A model generated the notes under the pieces. It had not been told where the DNA came from. It saw only the letters and a program-made list of their open reading frames with translations, and did not search any database. From Asanoa sp. WMMD1127 (GTDB taxonomy: Bacteria > Actinomycetota > Actinomycetes > Mycobacteriales > Micromonosporaceae), in the NCBI RefSeq assembly GCF_029626225.1, contig NZ_JARUBP010000001.1, positions 3,162,001 through 3,226,000 on the forward strand: a stretch of 64,000 nucleotides of DNA, read 5' to 3'. The position numbers and the translations under genes are program-made. Position 1 is the first letter of the stretch; each line of letters starts with the position of its first letter. Shown here one piece after another: positions 16,443 through 25,452 of this stretch.

Positions 16443-17687
16443 GTGGTGTTGCAGACCATCCCGGCCGCCGTCGTCGTCATCGGCCTGATCCTCTACACGC
16501 TGCTGGCCGGGGCGGACTTCGGCGCCGGCCTGTGGCAGCTCTCGGCGGGCGGCGGACGCCACGGCCGCGCGATCCGGGACCTCGCCCACCACGCCAACGC
16601 GCCGGTCTGGGAGGCCAACCACGTCTGGCTGATCCTGGTGATCACGGTGCTCTGGACGGCGTACCCACCGGTCTTCGGGGCCATCTTCTCGACCCTGGCG
16701 ATCCCGATCTTCCTCGCTGCGCTCGGGATCGTCCTGCGGGGCATGTCGTACGCCCTGCAGAACGCGGCCGACCACCGCCAGCGCCGCTACATCGACGTCT
16801 CGTTCGCGTTCGGTTCGATCCTCGCGTCGTACATGCTGGGCACCGTCATCGGCGCGATCGCCAGCGGCCAGGTGCCGCCCGGCAACGCGCTCGGCGCCGA
16901 GGTGGCGAGCTGGACCAACGCGACGTCGATCCTGGCCGGGTTCCTGGCCGTGGCCACCGGCGCGTTCCTGGCCGCGGTCTTCCTGGCCGCCGACGCCCAA
17001 CGGGTACGCGAACCCGCGCTGGTCGAGTCGTTCCGCGCGCGGGCCCTGCTGTCCGGCGTGGTGGCCGGCGCCCTCGCGCTGGCCGGCCTGTTCGTGGTGC
17101 GGCACGACGTGCCCCGGCTCTTCGCCGGGCTGACCTCGGGCTGGGGCCTGGTGCCGGTGGTGGTCAGCGGCGTGGCCGGCCTGGCCGCGATGGGCCTGGT
17201 GCTGGTGCGCCGGTTCACCGCGGCCCGGCTGAGCGCCGCCGTCGCGGTCGCCGCGGTGCTCGTCGGCTGGGCGGTCGCGCAGCGGCCCTACCTGCTGCCG
17301 ACCACGGTCACGATCGAGGATGCGGCGGCCGGCGACACCACGATGATCGCGCTGATCGTCTCGTTGGCCGTCGGTGCGGTGGTGCTGTTCCCGAGCCTGG
17401 TGTTGTTGTTCCGGCTCACCCTGGTCGGCCGGTTCGACCCGACGACGGAGGGTCCGGAGCTGGTGCGCACCGGGCCGGTGAGCAGGGAAGGCCGCAAGCA
17501 CGCGGCGCAGACCGGCATCGGGTTCCTGGTCGCCGGCTTCGTGCTGCTCACGATCGCGGAGCCGACCGTGTCACACATCTTCGGCCTGATCTTCCTGGGC
17601 ATCGCGATGGTGGCGGGGTTCCGCGCGGTGGGGCCGACGGACCTGGGCAGCCGCTCGGCGCCGGAGGTGTCGACCCGTCGCCGCTAG
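16443..17687 (+). CDS. cydB: cytochrome bd ubiquinol oxidase subunit II
   Basis: 414 aa with at least eight transmembrane helices. The CydB signatures are present: ADFGAGLWQL, VWEANHVWLILVITVLWTAYP (in part), the FYALQN-like MSYALQNAADHRQRR, and the AQRPYLLP segment near the third quarter. It pairs with CydA in the inner-membrane oxidase that reduces O2 under low oxygen or respiratory stress. It starts at GTG 16443, four bases after cydA; in-frame GTG repeats make the exact first codon uncertain. Slightly longer than the usual ~340-380 residues owing to an extended C-terminus. Confidence 0.94.
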   Translation: MVLQTIPAAVVVIGLILYTLLAGADFGAGLWQLSAGGGRHGRAIRDLAHHANAPVWEANHVWLILVITVLWTAYPPVFGAIFSTLAIPIFLAALGIVLRGMSYALQNAADHRQRRYIDVSFAFGSILASYMLGTVIGAIASGQVPPGNALGAEVASWTNATSILAGFLAVATGAFLAAVFLAADAQRVREPALVESFRARALLSGVVAGALALAGLFVVRHDVPRLFAGLTSGWGLVPVVVSGVAGLAAMGLVLVRRFTAARLSAAVAVAAVLVGWAVAQRPYLLPTTVTIEDAAAGDTTMIALIVSLAVGAVVLFPSLVLLFRLTLVGRFDPTTEGPELVRTGPVSREGRKHAAQTGIGFLVAGFVLLTIAEPTVSHIFGLIFLGIAMVAGFRAVGPTDLGSRSAPEVSTRRR

Positions 17688-17784
17688 CACTTCGGATTTT
17701 TCGGACTTGGGTGGTTCATGCCTGTGGCGGAAGTCCGGCTCCCGGCAGAGAATGCGCAGCTCAAAGCCTTGTACAGTGCCCGTC

Positions 17785-17919
17785 ATGGACATTGGCAAGG
17801 AGACGCACGAGTACGAGTTCGCGCCGTTGCGCAGCGACCCGTTCGCGCCCGCCGTCGAGCCCGCCACCACCCCCGCCCCGGCCGAGCCGGCGCCCGTGAA
17901 GGAGCCGGCGACCACGTGA
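17785..17919 (+). CDS. 44-residue Pro/Ala/Glu-rich small protein
   Basis: Begins MDIGKETHEYEFAPLRSDPF and ends in a proline/alanine/glutamate-rich tail. No signal, cysteine or membrane segment. The MDIG start and acidic Pro-rich tail resemble short actinobacterial peptides of unknown function. TACAGT lies 7 bases upstream, suggesting a leaderless transcript. Its TGA overlaps the GTG start of the next gene (17916), so the two are coupled. The coupling and the promoter support a real gene; the role is unknown. Confidence 0.65.
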   Translation: MDIGKETHEYEFAPLRSDPFAPAVEPATTPAPAEPAPVKEPATT

Positions 17920-18539
17920 GCCGGTCGCCCTTCCAGGACGAGTTCAGCGCGGACCGGCCGACCACCCTCGTCGCGGGCGCCCTGCGGGGCTACCGGCAGT
18001 GGGAGGTCACCCTCGACATGAGGCTCAAGGCGGTGACCCAGAACCACATCTGGCACTCGCCCATGCGCGCGATCTGCCGCCACCCCGACACCGACCACCG
18101 GGCGCCCGCCCGGGACTGTGCCTGCGGCATCTACGCCTGCCACCGTCCCGACGACGACCAGCTCGCCGCGTCGTCGGTGCTGCACCCCGGCTGCGTCGTC
18201 ACCGGCGTCATCGAGGCCTGGGGCCGGGTCGAGGTCGGCGAGCGGGGCTTCCGCGCGCAGCACTCGCGGATCGTCGCGCTCGAGTACGCCATGCCGACCC
18301 AGGCCAACCTGGTCCGGGCGCTGGGTGAGTCGCGCTACATCTTCGACGAGCGCCGGCGCACCGAGCTGCCCGACGGTCGCGTGGTGAAGACCGTGGAGCT
18401 GGTGCTCTACCTCGGCCACCCGCGCAAGTGGGAGGACAAGCTGGCGGAGCACTACCCGTCGGTCGAGGTCTTCGCCGACCGGGCCGCCATGGTCCGCGCG
18501 TACCCGCCCGTCGACGTCGCGGGTCTACTGCCCCGCTAG
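17916..18539 (+). CDS. Cys-rich hypothetical protein
   Basis: 207 aa. An N-terminal LRGYRQW segment is followed by a cysteine cluster (C-x13-C-x-C-x4-C-H, in ICRHPDTDH through CACGIYACH, about residues 54-76) that could bind zinc or an iron-sulfur cluster. Further on is a beta-rich middle ([19 protein letters not shown]) with a conserved-looking [10 protein letters not shown]. It resembles unnamed actinobacterial proteins with a GYRxW plus CxCGIYA pattern; no function is assigned. It starts at GTG overlapping the TGA of the 44-residue gene and ends overlapping the ECF42 gene tail by 15 bases. Confidence 0.72.
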   Translation: MSRSPFQDEFSADRPTTLVAGALRGYRQWEVTLDMRLKAVTQNHIWHSPMRAICRHPDTDHRAPARDCACGIYACHRPDDDQLAASSVLHPGCVVTGVIEAWGRVEVGERGFRAQHSRIVALEYAMPTQANLVRALGESRYIFDERRRTELPDGRVVKTVELVLYLGHPRKWEDKLAEHYPSVEVFADRAAMVRAYPPVDVAGLLPR

Positions 18540-19742
18540 GGCCGCCCGGCGCCGCTCCAGGAAACGGCGTTCGGCCGCGTTGCCGGTGCGGGCGATCGCC
18601 GCGTCGTAGGCCTGCGCCGCCTCGGCCCGGCGGTCCAGGCGGCGGAGCAGGTCGGCCCGCACCGAGTGGTAGAGGTGGTAGCGGTCGAGGTCGAGCGTCG
18701 CCACGATGGCCAGCGCCGCCTCCGGGCCGTCGACCTCGGCCACCGCGACCGCCCGGTGCAGCGCGGCGACCGGGCTCGGCGCGATCGCCAGCAGCTGGTC
18801 GTAGAGCGTCACGACCTGCCGCCAGTCGGTGCCTCCCGCGTCGGTGTGCACGGCGTTGACGGCCGCCTGGATCTGATAGGGCCCCGGTTCGCCGCGGTCC
18901 AGGCAGCGCCGCACGAGCGCCCGGCCCTCCGCGATCCGCGCGGCATTCCAGCGGCCACGGTCCTGATCGGCCAGCAGCACCAGGTCGCCGTCGGCGGTGG
19001 TGCGGGCGGCCCGGCGGGCGTCGGTGAGCAGCATGAGCGCGAGCAGCCCGAGCACCTCCGGCTCGTCCGGCAGCAGTTCCGCGAGCAGGCGACCGAGCCG
19101 GATCGCCTCGCTGGTCAGCGGCTCGCGGGTCAGCTCGTCACCCGAGGTCGCGGCGTACCCCTCGTTGAAGATCAGGTAGACCACCGCGAGCACGGACCGG
19201 AGTCGCTCGGGCAGCTCGGCGGCGCTGGGCACGCGGTACGGGATCCCGGCGTCACGGATCTTGCCCTTGGCCCGGACCAGCCGTTGCGCCATCGTCGGTT
19301 CCGGCACGAGGAAGGCGCGGGCGATCTCGGCCGTGGTGAGCCCGCCCAGCAGCCGCAGCGTGAGCGCCACCCGGGCCGGCTGGGCCAGCGCCGGGTGGCA
19401 GCAGGTGAAGATCAGCCGCAGCCGGTCGTCGCCGACGGGGTCGGGTTCGGCCGGCGCTTCCGGCGCGAGCAGCCGCACGGCCTCGGCCTGGCGCGCGTCC
19501 CGGGTCGACTCCCGGCGGGCCCGGTCGATCGCGCGGTTGCGGGCGGTGGTGATGATCCAGCCGGCCGGGCTGGGCGGCAGACCGGTCTCGGGCCACCGGC
19601 GGACCGCGGTGACGAAGGCGTCCTGGACCGCGTCCTCGGCGGTGTCGATGTCGCCGAAGACGCGGACCAGCACCGCCACGGCCCGGCCGTACTCCGCGCG
19701 GAAGACCTGCTCGATCTCCGCGGTATCCGTCACAACTGGCAT
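18525..19742 (-). CDS. ECF42-type sigma factor with TPR-like C-terminal domain
   Basis: 405 aa. Sigma-2 about residues 8-75 ([21 protein letters not shown]) and sigma-4 about 105-165 ([20 protein letters not shown]). The ~230-residue C-terminal extension of helical repeats ([53 protein letters not shown]) is diagnostic of the ECF42 group. Members are typically encoded next to, and control, a YCII/DGPF-domain gene, exactly as here (17-base gap). The TPR-like tail replaces an anti-sigma factor as regulator. Start ATG 19742. Overlaps the upstream convergent gene by 15 bases at its 3' end. Confidence 0.92.
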   Translation of the reverse strand: MPVVTDTAEIEQVFRAEYGRAVAVLVRVFGDIDTAEDAVQDAFVTAVRRWPETGLPPSPAGWIITTARNRAIDRARRESTRDARQAEAVRLLAPEAPAEPDPVGDDRLRLIFTCCHPALAQPARVALTLRLLGGLTTAEIARAFLVPEPTMAQRLVRAKGKIRDAGIPYRVPSAAELPERLRSVLAVVYLIFNEGYAATSGDELTREPLTSEAIRLGRLLAELLPDEPEVLGLLALMLLTDARRAARTTADGDLVLLADQDRGRWNAARIAEGRALVRRCLDRGEPGPYQIQAAVNAVHTDAGGTDWRQVVTLYDQLLAIAPSPVAALHRAVAVAEVDGPEAALAIVATLDLDRYHLYHSVRADLLRRLDRRAEAAQAYDAAIARTGNAAERRFLERRRAALAGQ

Positions 19743-19759
19743 CCTGCCAGCCGCGCTGT

Positions 19760-20125
19760 CTAGGGCAGGTGCGTGCCCGGGTCGCCGTGGAACGGGCGGA
19801 CCTCGATCGGCAGCCGGGTGGCCCGGGCGAACTTGCGCGCCCAGCCGAGCGCCTCGTCCAGGTCGGCGGCGGCCAGCACGGTGAGCCCGCCGACGTGCTC
19901 CTTGCCCTCGGCGTACGGGCCGTCGGTCGTCGCCACCTCGTCCCCGTCGAGCCGGACCACCGTCGACGTGCTCGGCGGGTGCAGTCCGCCCGCGAACACC
20001 CACGCCCCGGCGGCCCGCAGCTCCTCGTTGACCACCTCGACGTCCTTGATGATCGGCTCCAGCTCCTCCGGTGGCAGCCGCGCACCGTCGCCCGGCTGTT
20101 GGACGGTCAACAGGTAGTGCCTCAT
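19760..20125 (-). CDS. YCII-related (DGPF domain) protein
   Basis: 121 aa. It contains the YCII/DGPF signature [19 protein letters not shown] and the preceding strand pattern [16 protein letters not shown]-type YCII proteins are ferredoxin-like dimers. It is the standard partner of ECF42 sigma factors, lying immediately upstream in one operon. The ATG 20125 start has GAGAGG upstream. A reading 13 residues longer is possible but lacks support. Its biochemical role is not known. Confidence 0.9.
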   Translation of the reverse strand: MRHYLLTVQQPGDGARLPPEELEPIIKDVEVVNEELRAAGAWVFAGGLHPPSTSTVVRLDGDEVATTDGPYAEGKEHVGGLTVLAAADLDEALGWARKFARATRLPIEVRPFHGDPGTHLP

Positions 20126-20173
20126 CGCTTCGACCTCTCTCGCGGGGGCCGGAAGCGGCCCCACCCACAGCTA

Positions 20174-20200
20174 CACGAACGCCCGTGGGCCGGATCGACA
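20174..20200 (-). promoter_or_regulatory. candidate ECF42-dependent promoter
   Basis: On the minus strand TGTCGA (20200-20195) and CGTG (20177-20174) are separated by 17 bases, about 50 bases before the YCII start. The ECF42 consensus as I recall it is TGTCGA in the -35 and CGA/TC in the -10 region, so the -35 is a full match and the -10 differs in its last base. Confidence 0.5.
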
Positions 20201-20229
20201 CCCGGTTCCAGATTCTTTCGCGGCCGAGC

Positions 20230-20856
20230 TCAGGGGGCGGTGGCCGGGCGCCGGGCCACGGTGATCGCGCGGTAGAGCAGCACGATGCCGACGATCTGGG
20301 CCAGATGGTAGAGCGAGTCGCCGTCGAGGTAGGCGAGGTCGGCCGGGATCACCCGGGTGGCGGCCGCGGCGCCGCTGGCGACGATCGCGATCAGCACCGG
20401 CAGGGCCAGCGGATGGCGGCGGCTGGCGGCCCAGCCCCAGAGGCCGACGATGCAGGCGAAGGTGATCGACTCGCACAGGATCAGGGCGCTGATGCCGGCC
20501 CCGGTGGTGATGACCAGACCGAGGTACGCGCCGAGCCCGGCCGCCCGCAGCAACCAGAACACCCGCCGGTGGCCCGGGCCGAGCACCTCCTCCACCGTGG
20601 CGGCCAGCAGGTAGGAGACGCCGAGCACGATCGCGACGCTGATCAGCGTCCAGCTCACCGTCGCCACCGAGGGCCACCGGACGAGGAACCCGTGATGGAC
20701 GAAACCGCCCAGCGCCGACACCGCGAGCCAGCCGAGGGCGAACTCCCAGTAACGGTGGGCCGGCGCGACCCGACGCCGCAGCAGCGCGATCGCCAGCGCG
20801 CACACGACCAGACCGAGCAGCAGGTCGGTGAGGGCTTGCGCAGGCTGCGCCAACAT
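20230..20856 (-). CDS. conserved hypothetical membrane protein
   Basis: 208 aa, about six or seven transmembrane helices ([58 protein letters not shown]; and so on), with [16 protein letters not shown] near the end. The arrangement, with HH and YHLAQ motifs inside helices, resembles small actinobacterial membrane proteins annotated DUF6962-like; this is a weak recall. ATG 20856 is preferred over GTG 20859 because TAACGT lies 6 bases upstream, as in a leaderless promoter. Divergent from the glycosyltransferase at 20943. Function unknown. Confidence 0.7.
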   Translation of the reverse strand: MLAQPAQALTDLLLGLVVCALAIALLRRRVAPAHRYWEFALGWLAVSALGGFVHHGFLVRWPSVATVSWTLISVAIVLGVSYLLAATVEEVLGPGHRRVFWLLRAAGLGAYLGLVITTGAGISALILCESITFACIVGLWGWAASRRHPLALPVLIAIVASGAAAATRVIPADLAYLDGDSLYHLAQIVGIVLLYRAITVARRPATAP

Positions 20857-20942
20857 CACTCCACGTTACGCGCGCCTACTCGCCGCACGGGCGTCATGTC
20901 GACTTCACCGGTTGTTCGGGCCGCGCCGATACGTTCCGCCGC

Positions 20943-21908
20943 ATGTCGGCGATCCCGGACGTCAGCGTCGTCATCCCCACGCGCGCCCGGCCGGCTCTGG
21001 TGCTGCGGGCCGTGGGGAGCGTGCTGGCCCAGACGTTCGACAACCTCGAGGTGATCGTGGTGGTCGACGGGCCGGATCACGCCACAGTCGAGGCGCTGGC
21101 CGCCGTGGCGGACCCCCGGTTGCGTACCCTCGTGCTCCCGCAGCAGGGCGGCGCGCCCAACGCCCGCAACGCCGGCGTCGGCGCGGCCCAGGGCGCCTTC
21201 GTCGCGATGCTCGACGACGACGACGAGTGGCTGCCCGAGAAGCTGGCGGTCCAGCTCGAGCACGCCAAGTCGGCCGACGCGCCGCTGCCGATCGTCACCT
21301 GCCGCGTGGTCAACCGCACGCCGCGGGCCGACATCGTCATGCCGCGCCGGCTGCCGGAGCCGGGCGAGCCGCGCAGCGAGTACCTGACCGTCCGGCGCGG
21401 CCTGTTCCACGGCGACGGCTTCGTGCAGACCTCGATGATCCTGGCCCCGGCCGCGCTGTTCCGGCAGGTGCCGTTCACGGCCGGGCTGCCCCGCCTGCAG
21501 GAGCTCGACTGGACGCTGCGCGCGCTGGCCGTCGAGGGCACCGACCTGTTCGTCGCCCCCGAGCCGCTGGTCGTCTGGCACACGGACGAGGACCGGCCGC
21601 GGCTGAGCCTCGCGTCCCCCTGGGAGCAGATGTTCGCCTGGTCCCGGCGCAGCCGGCCGCTGTTCACCCCGCGGGCGTACGCCGCCGTGACGTTGAGTGT
21701 GATCAGCTCGGTGGCGGTGGCCAGCGGGAGCTTCCGGGTGCTGCGGGAGGTGCTCCGCGAGGCCCGCGCGCACGGCCGCCCGGGCCTGCTCGACTACCTG
21801 ACGTTCCTGCAGATCTGGCTGCTGCCGCCGGGCCTGCGGGCCAGGCTGCGCGACCTGCTGCTGCGCCGCCGCCCGGCCGTCAGCGGCGCCGGATCAACCG
21901 CGCCTTGA
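20943..21908 (+). CDS. family 2 glycosyltransferase
   Basis: 321 aa. GT-A fold domain over residues 1-240: nucleotide-binding VSVVIPTRARPALVLRAV, VVVDGPDH, then D-rich metal site DDDDEW at 91-96, and ELDWTLRALA, where the ED/LD acid is expected. The C-terminal ~90 residues are basic and partly amphipathic, without clear membrane spans. It should transfer a sugar from a nucleotide donor to an unknown acceptor. TACGTT 7 bases before ATG 20943 suggests leaderless expression. Its tail overlaps the convergent, second GT2 gene by 29 bases. Confidence 0.85.
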   Translation: MSAIPDVSVVIPTRARPALVLRAVGSVLAQTFDNLEVIVVVDGPDHATVEALAAVADPRLRTLVLPQQGGAPNARNAGVGAAQGAFVAMLDDDDEWLPEKLAVQLEHAKSADAPLPIVTCRVVNRTPRADIVMPRRLPEPGEPRSEYLTVRRGLFHGDGFVQTSMILAPAALFRQVPFTAGLPRLQELDWTLRALAVEGTDLFVAPEPLVVWHTDEDRPRLSLASPWEQMFAWSRRSRPLFTPRAYAAVTLSVISSVAVASGSFRVLREVLREARAHGRPGLLDYLTFLQIWLLPPGLRARLRDLLLRRRPAVSGAGSTAP

Positions 21909-23400
21909 GCTGGCGGCTGGTCAGCCAGCCGACCATCACCGTCGCCCGGGCCAGCGACCGCACACCGCCGACTTCCACAGTGGACTGCATCGGGCGCTTC
22001 CGCCGCCCCGTCGGCGCGGCGATGCCCACCGCCGCCGGGGTTTCGGTCCGGCTGCCGAACACGGCGGTGACGGCGTCGCAGCGGGACTCGTCGGGCGCCC
22101 GCACCAGCTCGGCCCGGCGCAGCGCCGCGGTGCGCCACAGCAGCACCGGCTCCGCCGTGCCGACGCGGACCAGCCCGACCTGATGGTGGTCGGCCAGCTC
22201 GACCAGGTGGCGCAGGCTGTCGGGCGCCAGCTGGTGTGCCGGCGGGAGCTCCAGCAGGAACGGCGCCGGGAACGGGTCCGGCGGCTCGGTGACCAGCCGG
22301 ACCCGCGGCTCGCCCCGGTAGGTGGCCGCGATCAGCCGCAGGTCGAGGTGCGGGTCGGCCAGCGGCGAGACCCGGGTGTCGTCGAGCTTGTCCCAGGGGC
22401 CCAGCAGGTTGACCCGCACGTCGAGGTCGGTGCCGCGGAGCACGGCGTCGGTCGCCGCCCGTACGTGTTCCAGCGGCTCGTCGCCGACGGGGACGACCAC
22501 CTCGGCCAGCGGCACCGTCCAGACCGTGCCGCCGACCTTGCGGGAGTGCCGGGGGTACGGGATCCGGTCGGCGAAGAACGCCTGGTTGTAGCGCGCCACC
22601 TGCTCGCGGGCCCGCATCACCTGGGTCCGGCCGAGGTGCCAGGCGCGGGCCGCCGGCTCCGGCACGAACACCGCGCCGGCCTGGGCCAGCCGGTAGCCGA
22701 ACTCGGTGTCCTCGCCGAGCCGCAGGTCGGTGTCGAACCCGCCGGCCGCCTCGTAGAGCTCCCGGCGCAGCGCGGCCGTGGCGCCGACGTGGATCCGGAA
22801 GGCCAGGTGGTCGGCGGTGCGGAGCTGGTCCGTCTGGGTGATGTAGCGCTCGACGTAGCTGTGCGGCTCACCGGCGGCGCCCCCGAACAGCTCGTCCGGC
22901 TCGCCGGCCCGCCAGATCGCGTCGACCGTCTCGGCCGCCGGCCACGGGCCGTGGGTCTCCGGGTCGACGAAGCGCTTGTAGCCGAGCGTCACCGCGTACG
23001 GCAGGACGTGCTGCCACCGGGCCTGCGCCGCCACGTGCTCGGGGTAGACCACCATGTCGGCGTCGAGCCAGTGCAGGATCTCGCCGGTGCTGTGCCGTAC
23101 GCCCGTGTGCAGGGCGTTGGCCCGCCCCCAGCCGGACTCGACGCGGACCAGCGTGGTGCGGGCCGGCCGGATCGCCGGCAGCTCCAGGGCCGGCTCGGAC
23201 CCGTCGTCGACGACGACCACCTCGAGCAGCTCGGCCGGGTAGGTCTGCCGGCTCAACGAGGCCAGCGTGAGGTCGAGCGTCGCCTGGCAGCGATAGGCCG
23301 GAATGATCACGCTGACCGAGCGGGACGGCCGCCAACCGGCCAGCTCCGGCACCGCGACCGTCGACCAGTCGTTGCGAACCACCCGCGGGATGGCGTGCAT
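21880..23400 (-). CDS. family 2 glycosyltransferase, long form
   Basis: 506 aa. N-terminal GT-A domain about 28-290: VSVIIPAYRCQATL, VVVVDDGS, DxD motif D113-A-D115 (LHWLDADMVVYPEH) and the catalytic-type GEDTEFGYRLAQAG near 227. The second half (about 300-506) is a separate alpha/beta region of unknown role, with no membrane helix. It resembles actinobacterial glycosyltransferases of cell-envelope or capsule pathways. Two GT2 genes facing each other suggest a small glycan-modifying locus, but no polymerase or flippase is nearby. Start ATG 23400. Confidence 0.83.
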   Translation of the reverse strand: MHAIPRVVRNDWSTVAVPELAGWRPSRSVSVIIPAYRCQATLDLTLASLSRQTYPAELLEVVVVDDGSEPALELPAIRPARTTLVRVESGWGRANALHTGVRHSTGEILHWLDADMVVYPEHVAAQARWQHVLPYAVTLGYKRFVDPETHGPWPAAETVDAIWRAGEPDELFGGAAGEPHSYVERYITQTDQLRTADHLAFRIHVGATAALRRELYEAAGGFDTDLRLGEDTEFGYRLAQAGAVFVPEPAARAWHLGRTQVMRAREQVARYNQAFFADRIPYPRHSRKVGGTVWTVPLAEVVVPVGDEPLEHVRAATDAVLRGTDLDVRVNLLGPWDKLDDTRVSPLADPHLDLRLIAATYRGEPRVRLVTEPPDPFPAPFLLELPPAHQLAPDSLRHLVELADHHQVGLVRVGTAEPVLLWRTAALRRAELVRAPDESRCDAVTAVFGSRTETPAAVGIAAPTGRRKRPMQSTVEVGGVRSLARATVMVGWLTSRQLKARLIRRR

Positions 23401-23500
23401 TGCCAGAACCTCCTGCGGTGGCCGCCCGTACGGCCGCAGAGGCTAACGCAGGTTGGTTAACGCAAGGTGACCTGCGGCGGCCCGGCGCTAAGGTGCGTCG

Positions 23501-24286
23501 ATGACGGTCGGTCGGCTGCGCCGCGGCGACACCACCCTGGCGTACGCGGACCCGGGCGGCCCGGCGCCGCCGATGGTGCTGCTGCACGGCCTGGCCGGCC
23601 ACCGCGGCGAGTGGGACGCGGTGACCGCCGCGCTGGCCGGCCAAGCGCGGGCCGTGACGCTGGACCAGCGCGGCCACGGCGCCAGCACCGCTCGGCCGGG
23701 TGACGTCTCGCGGGCGGCCTTCGTCGCCGACGTGGTGGCGCTGATCGCGCACCTGCGGCTGCCACCGGTGGTGCTGGTCGGGCAGTCCATGGGCGGCGCG
23801 GTCGCGCTGCGCGCCGCGGCGGGCCGGCCCGACCTGGTGCGCGGCCTGGTGCTGGTGGAGGCGAGCCCGGCCGCCGGCACCCCGGACGACCGGCGGCGGG
23901 TCGCCGACTGGCTCGCCTCCTGGCCGGTGCCGTTCGCGACCCGGGCGCAGGCGGCGGAGTTCTTCGGCGGCGGCCCGGTGGGCGCCGGCTGGGCCGCCGG
24001 CCTGGCGCGCGCGGCCGACGGATGGCGCCCGCGGTTCGACCGGCAGGTGCTGGCCGCCGTCCTGGCCGACGACGGGGACGCCTGGGCCGAGTGGGCCGCG
24101 CTGCCGATGCCGGTGCTGGTCGTGCTGGCCGAGCACGGGATCGTCGGGGCCGCGGACGAGGCGGCGATGCGCGGCGCCGGCCGGGAGGTCGTTCGCTTGC
24201 CCGGCGTCGGGCACGACCTGCACCTGGCCGATCCGGCGGGGCTGGCCGCGCTGCTGCTCAGGTTCCCGAGCCGGCATCCTGTTTGA
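23501..24286 (+). CDS. alpha/beta hydrolase
   Basis: 261 aa. Classical fold: oxyanion motif LLHGLAG (27-33), DQRGHGAS, nucleophile S96 in VGQSMGGA, and C-terminal histidine in LPGVGHDLHL; the acid is probably in VLAEHGIV or nearby. No signal or membrane segment, so cytosolic. This superfamily covers esterases, lactonases, dehalogenases and peroxidases; the sequence alone does not choose between them. TAAGGT lies 6 bases before ATG 23501 (leaderless). The intergenic region shared with the GT2 gene contains a direct repeat TAACGCA. Confidence 0.83.
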   Translation: MTVGRLRRGDTTLAYADPGGPAPPMVLLHGLAGHRGEWDAVTAALAGQARAVTLDQRGHGASTARPGDVSRAAFVADVVALIAHLRLPPVVLVGQSMGGAVALRAAAGRPDLVRGLVLVEASPAAGTPDDRRRVADWLASWPVPFATRAQAAEFFGGGPVGAGWAAGLARAADGWRPRFDRQVLAAVLADDGDAWAEWAALPMPVLVVLAEHGIVGAADEAAMRGAGREVVRLPGVGHDLHLADPAGLAALLLRFPSRHPV

Positions 24287-24362
24287 TCGCCGAGCGAGCG
24301 GGTAGGGGCCCGCACATCCCCCCTGTCCGCACGAGGTTGTCGCGAACAAGGAGGAGAGTCAC

Positions 24363-24803
24363 GTGTTGCTGCTGCGAGATCTCGCCCATCAGGCCCCGTT
24401 GCGGCTGGCCGCCGGAGCCTTCGTGCTCAACTCGGGGCTGGAGAAGCGCGGGGCCGACGAGGTGACGGCCAAGGGCTATCACGGGCAGGCGGCCACGGCG
24501 TACCCCTTCCTGGGTGAGATGGAGCCGCGCAGGTTCCTGAGCCTGCTCTCGTCCGCCGAGATCGCGGTCGGGTCCGTGCTGCTGTTCCCGCTGGTGCCGG
24601 AGGGGCTCGCCGGGCTCGCGCTGACCGGGTTCGCGGCGGGGCTGGTGGGCTTCTACCTGCGTACGCCCGGCCTGCGGCGCAAGGGCAGCCTGCGCCCGAC
24701 GGACCAGGGCATCCCGCTGGCCAAGGACAGCTGGCTGCTCGGCATCGGCCTGTCGTTGCTGGCCGACGACCTGGTCCGCAACATGTACCGCCTGCGGCGG
24801 TGA
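24363..24803 (+). CDS. DoxX-like integral membrane protein
   Basis: 146 aa. Begins LRDLAHQAPLRLAAGAFVLNSGLEKRG and has four hydrophobic helices, the layout of DoxX/DUF4267-like small membrane proteins. Start GTG 24363 is fixed by AAGGAGGAG (24348-24356) at proper spacing; this is one of the few strong Shine-Dalgarno sites in the region. It stands alone between a hydrolase and a convergent regulator gene. A membrane redox role is the usual guess for the family, but no residue here proves it. Confidence 0.72.
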   Translation: MLLLRDLAHQAPLRLAAGAFVLNSGLEKRGADEVTAKGYHGQAATAYPFLGEMEPRRFLSLLSSAEIAVGSVLLFPLVPEGLAGLALTGFAAGLVGFYLRTPGLRRKGSLRPTDQGIPLAKDSWLLGIGLSLLADDLVRNMYRLRR

Positions 24804-24807
24804 CGGC

Positions 24808-25452
24808 TCAGACCACGCCCGACTCGTGGGCGAGCAGGCCGGCCTGGGTGCGGTTCTCGCAGTCGAGCTTCACCAGCAGGCGCGAGACGTAGCCCTTCAC
24901 CGTCGCCTCGGACAGATGCAGGCGGCGGGCGATCTGCAGGTTGGAGCGGCCGGCGCCGAGGTGGCCCAGCACCTCCACCTCGCGTTGCGTGAGCCCGGCG
25001 ACCAGCGCGCGCAGCCGCTGCCGGTGCTCCTGCGGCGCCGCCGACGCGCCGACCAGGCGTTGCGTGGCGATCGGCGACAGCACCGTGTGGCCGGCGGCGG
25101 CGACCCGCACCAGGTCGACGAGGTCCTCCGGGGCGGTCGACTTGAGCAGGAAGCCGACGGCGCCCGCGCGCAGGGCCCGCAGGACGTACGCGTCGAGGTC
25201 GAACGTGGTCAGCGCGACGAGCTTCGGCGGCGCGGGGCGGGCCGCGATCCGCTCGATGGCCGCCAGCCCGTCGACGCCGGGCATCCGCAGGTCCATCAGC
25301 ACCAGGTCGGGGCGCAGCCGGACGGCCGCCTCGACCGCCTCGGCCCCGTCGTAGGCCTCGCCGACCACCTCGATGTCGGGCGCGCTGCCGAGGATCGTGC
25401 GCAGGTGGGCGCAGACCAGCCGCTCGTCGTCGACCACCAGCACCCGGATCAT
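24808..25452 (-). CDS. NarL/LuxR-family response regulator
   Basis: 214 aa. Receiver with D8-D9, phosphoacceptor D54 (LVLMDLRMPGVDGLAAIERI) and lysine in GFLLKSTAPEDL; LuxR-type HTH about 150-210 (LTQREVEVLGHLGAGRSNLQIA and VKGYVSRLLVKL). It pairs with the kinase upstream, whose stop overlaps its ATG by four bases (ATGA). Two-component pairs of this class in actinobacteria often control an adjacent transporter; none lies next to this one, so the target is unknown. Confidence 0.9.
   Translation of the reverse strand: MIRVLVVDDERLVCAHLRTILGSAPDIEVVGEAYDGAEAVEAAVRLRPDLVLMDLRMPGVDGLAAIERIAARPAPPKLVALTTFDLDAYVLRALRAGAVGFLLKSTAPEDLVDLVRVAAAGHTVLSPIATQRLVGASAAPQEHRQRLRALVAGLTQREVEVLGHLGAGRSNLQIARRLHLSEATVKGYVSRLLVKLDCENRTQAGLLAHESGVV

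Noticed and set aside
17785-17919. ribosomal peptide natural product precursor
   Set aside because: There is no leader/core boundary, Cys/Ser/Thr-rich core or modification enzyme nearby; the neighbour is not a recognised RiPP enzyme.
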